In this document: positions 1-5,023 of the stretch, piece after piece | Layout of the letters: every line of letters starts with the position of its first letter | Position numbering within the stretch: position 1 is the stretch's first letter | Source: Spongiibacteraceae bacterium | GTDB taxonomy: Bacteria; Pseudomonadota; Gammaproteobacteria; Pseudomonadales; PIVM01 | Assembly (NCBI GenBank): GCA_030618505.1 | Contig: JAUXDF010000164.1 | Location: 1-7,163 of the forward strand | Direction of reading: 5' to 3' | DNA length: 7,163 nt | The notes under the pieces: model-generated | What the model was told of the DNA's origin: nothing | Database searches by the model: none | Seen by the model: the letters and a program-made list of their open reading frames with translations, nothing else | Made by a program: the position numbers and the translations under genes

Positions 1-70
1 CATGGCCAACACCAATCTTGCGACTTAAAGGCCTTGAAAAGGCCTAGGAGCTAGATTGGTGCTGGCCATG
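1..70. repeat. 70-base imperfect palindrome / hairpin
   Basis: The left arm (1-18, catggccaacaccaatct) pairs with the right arm (53-70) at 17 of 18 positions; only A9 opposite C62 fails. Inside it, 29-35 (aggcctt) pairs perfectly with 39-45 (aaggcct) around a 3-base loop, and short pairings at 20-21/50-51 and 24-25/46-47 bridge the two helices. The whole unit can fold as one long hairpin or extrude as a cruciform. No T-tract follows on either strand, so a simple intrinsic terminator is unlikely. The palindrome starts at the first base of the window, so it may extend further left. A REP/MITE-like element or a recombination site are possibilities. I see no second copy in the window. Confidence 0.75.
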
Positions 71-594
71 ACCGGACTTAATTATCGAAAACTACCAGTT
101 TCTGGATGGACACTAGCTAACAGCATTTTGAAAAAGTTAATGATGCGGTTTATCTATCACTGCCTTCATCCTGCTCCCCTATGGCGCAAATGTTGAGATT
201 AGCTTATCGACTGCGCCTTAGTATATGCCCCCTTAAAGGCATATGGATTAACTGATCTGAGAACTCAATTTTGCTACCAAGCCCCTCGGGTGGCCAGTAC
301 AGCGTTATAAAAGAAGGATTGCCATATTTCTGTAGCCGCCCCTCTAGTTCAGAAAATGCAAAAACAATAACATATTGATTTATTAGTGTTATTTATGTCA
401 GTTACACCATGCAAAATATTCAATATAGAAACTATGAGGGATATGTGTTTGAATTCCAGTCATACCTGTGTAAGTTAGTAGACAGTTATTAGCGAATACT
501 GGAAGTACGCTCTCAAATTTAGCAACGCTTGATTTGTACAATTGCCGAACCTCTTATTAAAATAAAAACAACGTTAAGGCCAGAGAAAAGTATT
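71..594. other. Long stretch without a convincing intact gene
   Basis: About 520 bases separate the palindrome from the methyltransferase start. A 42-codon frame on the plus strand (68-196) begins with the ATG at the palindrome edge but has no clear ribosome site and no recognisable family. A minus-strand open frame (204-392) without a start codon is listed separately. A 7-bp perfect inverted repeat, atatgcc (223-229) with ggcatat (238-244), sits around an 8-base loop without a following T-run. The part from about 360 to 530 is AT-rich and should carry the promoter for the methyltransferase, but I find no hexamer pair good enough to call. No RNA gene was recognised. Confidence 0.5.
204..392 (-). 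pseudogene. Possible gene relic: start-less open frame
   Basis: On the minus strand, 62 codons are open between an upstream TAA (393-395) and a TAA at 204-206. None of the codons before the middle of the frame is ATG, GTG or TTG; the first ATG is 13 codons before the stop. The translation is protein-like in composition: a hydrophobic start (YVIVFAFSEL), then GRLQKYGNPSFITLYWPPEG, ending HILRRSR. I do not recognise the family. It could be the C-terminal end of a gene broken upstream, or a chance open frame in this length of DNA. No frame directly upstream continues it convincingly. Confidence 0.2.
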
Positions 595-1236
595 ATGTCC
601 GTTGGGAAAGCTGTTCGTAACGCATTAGGGCCCTTAGAGCGGCCGGTCACCAAAATTTATAGGGGAGCTTTTATTAATCTTGGTGCCTTTGTTGATCAAG
701 TTTGTAGCTGGCATCCTAGAGCAAAACGTATTCTTGAAATCGGCGGTGGCGAAGGTGCCGTAACCGGATACTTGCAACGACAATATCCTAAGGCCACTAT
801 TCTCAGTATCGATATTGCCCCTGATGTAGGGCACATGTTCGAGGGCGATCCACAGGGTGTTACCTTTCGCGAACAAACCATTCAAGATTTGGCGGCATCA
901 TCACCCGAACCATTTGACCTTATGATTCTGAGTGATGTCCTGCATCATGTACCCTGGGATATGCATGTTGAGTTACTCAATAGCGCCCGCCAACTACTCG
1001 CCGATAACGGACGACTTATTCTCAAAGACTGGCGGCCTGCCTGGAGTCCTATTCATTTTCTGTGCTGGGCATCGGATACCTACATAACCGGTGATGAAGT
1101 GCATTATAAAACTGAAAATCAATTTCGTGATTTGTTGCACGAAGTATTTGGTGACGATGCTATAGAGGCAGAAGCCAGCATCAAACCATGGCGCAATAAT
1201 ATTGCATTCCTGGTCAAGCCTGGTAAAGCGCTATGA
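595..1236 (+). CDS. Class I SAM-dependent methyltransferase
   Basis: A 213-residue cytoplasmic protein of the Rossmann-fold methyltransferase class (Methyltransf_11/12/25-like). Motif I is LEIGGGEG (residues 47-54), the glycine-rich loop binding S-adenosylmethionine. The acidic end of strand 2 is SIDI (about 71-74), and FDLMILSDVLHHVP (about 107-120) is the typical strand-4 segment with the DxLHH signature seen in small-molecule and glycolipid methyltransferases. GRLILKDW (139-146) follows as the strand-5 region. The frame extends up to a TTG at 529, but the ATG at 595 was chosen: it has AGAG about 9 bases upstream and puts the SAM domain at a normal distance from the N-terminus. The glycosyltransferase 72 bases downstream in the same direction suggests a shared transcript and a sugar, lipid-carrier or glycan substrate, but the substrate cannot be read from sequence. 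Confidence 0.85.
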   Translation: MSVGKAVRNALGPLERPVTKIYRGAFINLGAFVDQVCSWHPRAKRILEIGGGEGAVTGYLQRQYPKATILSIDIAPDVGHMFEGDPQGVTFREQTIQDLAASSPEPFDLMILSDVLHHVPWDMHVELLNSARQLLADNGRLILKDWRPAWSPIHFLCWASDTYITGDEVHYKTENQFRDLLHEVFGDDAIEAEASIKPWRNNIAFLVKPGKAL

Positions 1237-1297
1237 ATAACAATCAGATTTTTTGTAAGAGCTGGTGTAGCTGCTAGAATAAATCTAATAATCATTT

Positions 1298-1303
1298 TAA
1301 GGT
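1298..1303 (+). promoter_or_regulatory. Ribosome binding site of the GT2 gene
   Basis: TAAGGT lies 5 bases before the ATG at 1309. It is a good Shine-Dalgarno match and fixes the start of the glycosyltransferase. Confidence 0.6.
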
Positions 1304-1308
1304 AACAC

Positions 1309-2322
1309 ATGCATCAGGCTTCAAATAATAGTGATTCATTAAAGAGCACGCAAACGGAAATCAGACCGGAACCGTCTATCGCCATCATTTTACCCGCCTA
1401 CAATGAATCAGAAACCATCGAGGAAGTTGTACTGGATTTTCATAAACATTGCCCAAAAGCCGCCATCTGGGTGGTCGATAATAACTCCAGTGACAACACC
1501 GCAGCGCTTGCCAGAAAAACCATTGATAGCCTGGGTTGTGAAGGCGGTGTCTTGTTTGTGAAAAGACAAGGCAAAGCGAATGCAGTCCGTAGAGCATTTA
1601 CAGACATTAATTCTGATATTTACGTATTAGCCGATGCTGACATGACCTACCCGGCCAGTGATCTGGAAAATTTGCTCGCACCTGTTTTGCAGGGTGAAGC
1701 GGACATGGTAGTGGGAGATCGCCATCTGACTGGCGCTTACGCTGAGGAAAACAAACGTAATTTTCATAACTTCGGTAACGCATTGGTTCGACGCTTAATC
1801 AATACATTATTCACCGCCGAGCTAAATGATATCATGAGCGGCTACCGTGTTTTTACGCGTCAGTTTATTAAGCATTACCCTATTTTATGTGAAGGGTTTG
1901 AGCTCGAAACTGAAGTGACTCTTCATGCCTTGCAGTATCGTTATCGGGTTGTTGAGGTGCCTGTTTCCTACAAAGACAGGCCACACGGCAGCGAGTCTAA
2001 GCTTAATACTGTCCAAGATGGTTTTCGGGTATTAAAAGCGATCTTTATGATTTTTAAAGACAACAAGCCGCAAATATTTTTCTCTTCCGTAGCGCTGATA
2101 ACCTTTGTGTCGGGTCTGTTGGCGGGTGCGGTACCGATTTTCGAATATCTACAAACGCATTTGATACATCACATCCCCTTGGCCATCCTGGCAACAGGTT
2201 TGATGTTAGTCTCATTACTGTTATTTTCTGTTGGACTAATACTTGATACGGTGGTTAACCAGCATCGATTTGACTATGAAATAAAACGCCTGAATTCAGA
2301 GAAGAGTGACTGGGGCAGCTGA
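1309..2322 (+). CDS. Family 2 glycosyltransferase, DPM1-like, membrane-anchored
   Basis: A 337-residue GT-A fold glycosyltransferase. After a polar tail of about 21 residues comes IAIILPAYNESETIEEVV (from residue 24), the classic GT2 nucleotide-sugar strand. VVDNNSSDNT (55-64) and the metal-binding DAD at 109-111 within DADMTYP follow. SGYRVF (177-182), ELETE (198-202) and the acceptor-loop motif RPHGSESKL (224-232) are typical of dolichyl/undecaprenyl-phosphate sugar synthases. Two membrane helices are visible at about 256-277 and 290-312, ending in a basic tail, so the catalytic domain sits on the cytoplasmic face. The likely reaction is sugar transfer from an NDP- or GDP-sugar to a polyprenyl phosphate. 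The sugar is unknown. The gene follows a methyltransferase in the same direction and is probably co-transcribed with it. Confidence 0.85.
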   Translation: MHQASNNSDSLKSTQTEIRPEPSIAIILPAYNESETIEEVVLDFHKHCPKAAIWVVDNNSSDNTAALARKTIDSLGCEGGVLFVKRQGKANAVRRAFTDINSDIYVLADADMTYPASDLENLLAPVLQGEADMVVGDRHLTGAYAEENKRNFHNFGNALVRRLINTLFTAELNDIMSGYRVFTRQFIKHYPILCEGFELETEVTLHALQYRYRVVEVPVSYKDRPHGSESKLNTVQDGFRVLKAIFMIFKDNKPQIFFSSVALITFVSGLLAGAVPIFEYLQTHLIHHIPLAILATGLMLVSLLLFSVGLILDTVVNQHRFDYEIKRLNSEKSDWGS

Positions 2323-2552
2323 AAGGCATATGACTAAGCCGTATTTATGGTTTTCCGCAGTAGAACAGCGTTAAATCCGACAGACTCCTAGGGCCCAGGC
2401 AATCGAACCGAATGAGCCTTATGTTTATTTGCGCACCGGAGCTCATTTTTCAGCAATAAGAATTAATCATTCACCGCAGTCTTCCTTCTTAGCGGTTCTG
2501 TAATTATCACCAACAAGCTAAAAAACTAATATCGAGAGCGGCCGGAAGGATA
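2323..2552. other. Intergenic stretch between the GT2 gene and the AbiE promoter
   Basis: A junction between the glycan genes and the toxin-antitoxin block. It holds a 14-codon frame (2330-2374, MTKPYLWFSAVEQR) starting 7 bases after the glycosyltransferase stop and preceded by AAAGG; this might be the beginning of a lost downstream gene, or chance. A weak terminator-like hairpin at 2411-2450 is listed separately. No other gene is visible. Confidence 0.4.
2411..2450 (+). terminator. Weak candidate intrinsic terminator
   Basis: AATGAGC (2411-2417) pairs perfectly with GCTCATT (2441-2447), and the right arm runs into ttttt (2446-2450). The 23-base loop is long and the stem is only 7 bp, so termination would be inefficient. 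It lies about 90 bases after the glycosyltransferase stop, where a terminator for the upstream genes is expected. Confidence 0.3.
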
Positions 2553-2561
2553 TGCTATACT
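2553..2561 (+). promoter_or_regulatory. Extended -10 promoter of the AbiE pair
   Basis: TGCTATACT matches the extended -10 form (TGn followed by TATACT at 2556-2561). No good -35 hexamer is found 16-18 bases upstream (the region reads atcgagag), which fits a promoter depending on the extended -10. Transcription would begin near 2568, leaving a leader of about 46 bases to the ATG at 2614. Confidence 0.5.
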
Positions 2562-2597
2562 TCTAAAAGTAAGATAAAATAACATGATATTTTATCT
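2558..2597. promoter_or_regulatory. Two adjacent dyads, candidate operators for AbiEi
   Basis: The first dyad is tactt (2558-2562) with aagta (2567-2571), overlapping the -10 and the expected transcription start. It is directly followed by the second: agataaaata (2572-2581) and tattttatct (2588-2597), a perfect 10-bp inverted repeat with a 6-base spacer. Characterised AbiEi antitoxins repress their own promoter by binding inverted repeats there, so these dyads are the natural operator candidates. An ATG at 2584 lies inside the second dyad, which argues that it is operator rather than coding sequence. Confidence 0.5.
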
Positions 2598-2602
2598 CTT
2601 AA

Positions 2603-2609
2603 AGAGGTG
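2603..2609 (+). promoter_or_regulatory. Ribosome binding site deciding the antitoxin start
   Basis: AGAGGTG is a strong match to the 16S rRNA 3' end, with its GAGG core 6 bases before the ATG at 2614. The alternative ATG at 2584 has no such site, so the start at 2614 is preferred. Confidence 0.65.
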
Positions 2610-2613
2610 GGCT

Positions 2614-3639
2614 ATGAGCGTTGCTGAAGAGGTGAGAATGACATTTAAGCGTCTCCCTGCCGGAGGGGTGATTGCCAGTGCACAGTTACGTCACTTATCC
2701 GAGGATAGCAAGCAGGTTGATAAAGCCGTGTCTCGTATTTTCAAAGACGAGGGGCTGAAAAAATTACGAAATGGTCTCTACTACAAGCCACTGATAAGCC
2801 AATATTTTGGGCCGCTATCACCGAAGGATACAAGTATTCTCAAGTCATTAAAAACACAATACAGCGCAAAACTGGTGCCTTCTGGTGCTCTGGCAGCATA
2901 CGAACTTGGTTTTGTACATCAGGCGCCGGAAGAAAAAATTTATAATACGAATAAGCGCATCGCTGCAATAAGGACCGACAATACTAAAATCAGCTTTCGT
3001 CAGGTACAAAGTAAAAAGCTGTTTCTAGTCAATGTAAAATTGGCCACTTTACTTAGTGCACTTGAATTTCTTTATAAAGAGTATTCAGAGTTAAACTACC
3101 TGCAGCAGCAATTAGTGAAAAGGCACCTGAAACAATACCCGAACCAGGACATTGAAAAAGCACTTACCCACTGGCCAAAATGGTTTCGGTGCAAAGTGAT
3201 GGCCCTTATCAAATCAAAAAATAACGAATGCTACATTACTGGAGTCAGCGCCTTTAATATTCCTTATCAAGGCCGGCTGAGTGATTGGCACCAAATAGGT
3301 ATGCTAAGCAGCAACAAGTTCCAAATAGCCGGGTTAAATTATCAAGCGGCACCCGACCTTAATAATGATGAGCTATTCGATTGTTCTGATTTTTTAAGCC
3401 AACATCAGCTTGATTTGCCATTACGTTGGTGTGCAAAGCCTGAGCGAGTGATTAAGGACATACTTTATTCAAATATAATGCTAAAAAACCAATACCCCTA
3501 TTTCTTTAGGCTTGATCAATATATGCTGCCGCTATCGGGCCAAGCTATAAAGATTTGTATTGACGAAATACGTCCCTATGCAAATGAGGCAAAAATGAAA
3601 TTACTCGACCAATGGCTACTTGAAAATGACATTCACTGA
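2614..3639 (+). CDS. abiEi: AbiEi-like (DUF6088) antitoxin with long C-terminal extension
   Basis: A 341-residue cytoplasmic protein, the antitoxin of an AbiE-type (type IV) toxin-antitoxin pair. The N-terminal 60 or so residues form the winged-helix DNA-binding part. The signature LPAGGVIASAQLRHL and later KKLRNGLYYKP match the DUF6088/AbiEi pattern of a helix-turn-helix followed by 'GlYyxP'. The family block GPLSP ... LVPSGALAAYELGF is at about residues 66-100, and the usual domain ends near HWPKWFR (186-192). Family members of this type are normally about 200 residues. Here some 140 more residues follow, containing YITGVSAFNIPYQGRLSDWH (from about 207) and a helical C-terminus. I recognise the pattern GRLSDWHQ but cannot name the domain. 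The start at 2614 is chosen for its ribosome site; a longer frame begins at 2584 inside a dyad. The protein probably represses its own promoter. It overlaps the toxin gene by 14 bases, so the two are translationally coupled. Confidence 0.75.
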   Translation: MSVAEEVRMTFKRLPAGGVIASAQLRHLSEDSKQVDKAVSRIFKDEGLKKLRNGLYYKPLISQYFGPLSPKDTSILKSLKTQYSAKLVPSGALAAYELGFVHQAPEEKIYNTNKRIAAIRTDNTKISFRQVQSKKLFLVNVKLATLLSALEFLYKEYSELNYLQQQLVKRHLKQYPNQDIEKALTHWPKWFRCKVMALIKSKNNECYITGVSAFNIPYQGRLSDWHQIGMLSSNKFQIAGLNYQAAPDLNNDELFDCSDFLSQHQLDLPLRWCAKPERVIKDILYSNIMLKNQYPYFFRLDQYMLPLSGQAIKICIDEIRPYANEAKMKLLDQWLLENDIH

Positions 3640-4282
3640 GGAGCAAAAACAAGAGCATGAGAGAGTAATGTTGGCTATTTGTCATAGCCTCCACAAAAAT
3701 AAACAGCCAATGGTGCTAAAAGGCGGGACTGCGCTCAGGTTTTGTTATGGTTTGGATCGTTTTAGCGAGGATCTTGATTTTGATTCTGCGAAGCCCTTAA
3801 ATCTTGAGCGCACGATCAGTAAAATATTTTCTCATCTGGGTAAAAATTGTAAAAGCCTGAGAAATATTAAAATCACTTTGACGAAGAAAACCGATACCGT
3901 TCGTCGATATCGAGTCGAATATGGCGATGATATTAATCTGAAGATCGAAACGTCCCTGAGAGGAACTCCTGACGACAGCGATTTAGCTGTCGTTAATGGC
4001 ATTATTACCTACAAAGTTTCCGTATTAATTGCCCAAAAGCTCAGTGCGCTTCGGGGAAGAACTACCGCGCGAGATTTACACGATGTTATTTACCTTTATG
4101 AAAACTACTATGATGACTTCACTGATGAGCAGAGAGCAACGGTGATTGATTTGTATAATAGTCAATCTGAAGTTTTAGCACGCTTTAATGCTGCCTATCT
4201 TGAAGATACTATTCTGGATACTGAAGATCTTCTGAGTGATCTGATGAAATTAATTGAGTTGGTTGATTCCCGTGTGGCATAG
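3626..4282 (+). CDS. abiEii: AbiEii-type nucleotidyltransferase toxin
   Basis: A 218-residue protein of the AbiEii/AbiGii nucleotidyltransferase toxin family (DNA polymerase beta fold). Motif I is LKGGTALR (about 31-38), followed by FSEDLDFD with the metal-binding D49 and D51 (the family pattern hGG/Sx(10-12)DxD). A third acidic position is likely in NLKIETSL (about 104-111). The family's C-terminal motif appears as AQKLSALRGRTTARDLHDVI (136-155), equivalent to 'lKlxAlxxRxxxRDlyDl'. All key residues are present, so the toxin looks intact. Family members act in the cytoplasm, halting growth by NTP transfer; the best studied MenT/AbiEii-like enzymes target tRNA or use GTP. The ATG at 3626 overlaps the antitoxin end by 14 bases. 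A TTG at 3620 could also serve, and neither has a good ribosome site, which points to translational coupling. It was probably fixed here for phage defence or as a stabiliser. Confidence 0.87.
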   Translation: MTFTEEQKQEHERVMLAICHSLHKNKQPMVLKGGTALRFCYGLDRFSEDLDFDSAKPLNLERTISKIFSHLGKNCKSLRNIKITLTKKTDTVRRYRVEYGDDINLKIETSLRGTPDDSDLAVVNGIITYKVSVLIAQKLSALRGRTTARDLHDVIYLYENYYDDFTDEQRATVIDLYNSQSEVLARFNAAYLEDTILDTEDLLSDLMKLIELVDSRVA

Positions 4283-4305
4283 TTTGAAATCTTCTTGTTT
4301 TCGGT

Positions 4306-4325
4306 ATTCCTGCGAAGGCGGGAAT
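4306..4325. repeat. REP-like hairpin (attcctgcgaaggcgggaat)
   Basis: An 8-bp stem (attcctgc with gcgggaat, one T-G wobble) closes a GAAG loop. It resembles the 'attcccgcgaaagcgggaat' extragenic palindrome dispersed in many beta- and gammaproteobacterial genomes. It lies 23 bases after the toxin stop and could protect the transcript end. Only one copy is in the window. No T-run follows, so it is not a classic terminator. Confidence 0.55.
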
Positions 4326-4387
4326 CGTCCATAAGTGCATAGGCAGTAGGATGCTTGATTGATTGTTACCAATAGGGGGCAATTGAA

Positions 4388-4468
4388 ATGGAAAGTATTA
4401 ACCCTGAACAAGATATTCAATCTCTCTCTGAATTCAGAGCTGGTGTTAGTGGAAAAAGTTTCCTCTAA
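4388..4468 (+). pseudogene. Truncated Phd/YefM-family antitoxin relic
   Basis: The frame ATG 4388 to TAA 4466-4468 encodes 26 residues beginning MESINPEQDIQSLSEFRAG, which is the typical N-terminus of a Phd/YefM-type antitoxin (the MExI.PE.DI.SLSEFR pattern). A full protein has about 80-90 residues. Here the frame stops just after GVSGKSFL, where an intact member would read roughly GVSSFL followed by lysine. The stop takes the place of that lysine, and about two residues look inserted before SFL. In-frame codons after the stop (KSKSTKVLL) keep a faint resemblance to the family's next segment (..ETKRPLV). A purine-rich ribosome site (AGGGGG, 4374-4379) precedes the ATG by 8 bases. No partner RelE/ParE toxin is seen. 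It is a decayed antitoxin beside a live AbiE pair. The family call rests on the N-terminal pattern only. Confidence 0.6.
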
Positions 4469-4618
4469 AAATCAAAATCTACCAAAGTTTTGCTTTAATA
4501 AGTTTTTGCGTGTCAGCAGCGTAGTTTTTCAGGGAAATGTAAAGATTTGAAAATTATCAATTTTATTTCATGTACGACTAAAAATTAAAAGAATACAATA
4601 CATGCGGAAATATAAACC
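4469..4618. other. AT-rich intergenic stretch before the GtrA-like gene
   Basis: This region has no gene. It contains a -10-like TACAAT (4594-4599) some 20 bases before the ATG at 4619, without a convincing -35 box. It probably supplies the promoter for the GtrA-like gene. The ribosome site before 4619 (cggaaa) is weak. Confidence 0.35.
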
Positions 4619-5023
4619 ATGCCCCTAGCCAAAGCCCGCAAACTTGCCACCGAAAAGAATATCGCTGGTGATGCCTTTCGGTTTTTAATTGCCGGGGGTT
4701 TTAATGTGCTGTTAACGCTGTGTGTCTATCAGTTTTGCTTGCTGGCCTGGAATCATAATATTTCGTATTCAATTAGCTGGGCAGTTGGGCTGGTGTATCT
4801 GGTTGTGGTATACCCCTCCAGGGTTTTTCCCGGCGGCAAGACCTCACCCGGTAAGGCGCTAATTGTGGTGTGTTCTTATTTATTGGTGTTTTCAGCTAGT
4901 CTATGGAGCCTTAATGAAATTGTCGGTGCAGGCATTAATGAACGACTGGCCATTTTCTTTGTATTGGCTATTTCAACGGTGTTGAATTTCATTAGTATGC
5001 GAATTGTCTATCGGATTATTTAG
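4619..5023 (+). CDS. GtrA-like membrane protein (putative polyprenyl-sugar flippase)
   Basis: A 134-residue integral membrane protein matching the GtrA family (PF04138 type) in size and topology. Four hydrophobic helices are visible at about 21-42, 48-68, 78-100 and 108-129. The first carries the family's FRFLIAGGFNV start, and the last ends in the family-like LNFISMRIVYRII (NF..R.vyr). The loop after helix 2 reads PSRVF, matching the 'R.vF' family feature. GtrA proteins are proposed to flip undecaprenyl-phosphate-linked sugars made by a GtrB-type synthase for glycosylating O-antigen or teichoic acids. Its natural partner is the glycosyltransferase on the opposite strand, with which it overlaps tail to tail by 8 bases. 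The unusual orientation means the pair is not one operon. Confidence 0.75.
   Translation: MPLAKARKLATEKNIAGDAFRFLIAGGFNVLLTLCVYQFCLLAWNHNISYSISWAVGLVYLVVVYPSRVFPGGKTSPGKALIVVCSYLLVFSASLWSLNEIVGAGINERLAIFFVLAISTVLNFISMRIVYRII

Noticed and set aside
1..70. Integron attC site
   Set aside because: Arm lengths and symmetry are suggestive, but the conserved 7-base ends (RYYYAAC / GTTRRRY) are absent and there is no cassette array.
529..594. Upstream TTG-initiated extension of the methyltransferase
   Set aside because: TTG start without a Shine-Dalgarno site. The ATG at 595 gives a normal domain position.
636..646. agagcggccgg, repeated at 2535-2545
   Set aside because: Exact 11-base repeats are expected several times by chance in 7 kb; no flanking similarity or structural context.
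634..885. Minus-strand frames within the methyltransferase
   Set aside because: They are shadows of a gene with clear SAM motifs and have no family features.
2388..2412. tRNA-like 3' end (gttcgatt on the minus strand) as an attachment site
   Set aside because: The bases flanking the ttcgatt loop do not pair, and no tRNA body is present.
4359..4550. 63-codon plus-strand frame starting at ATT (MIVTNRGQLKWK...)
   Set aside because: It lacks a standard start and a ribosome site, and it runs out of frame through the Phd/YefM relic, which explains the sequence better.
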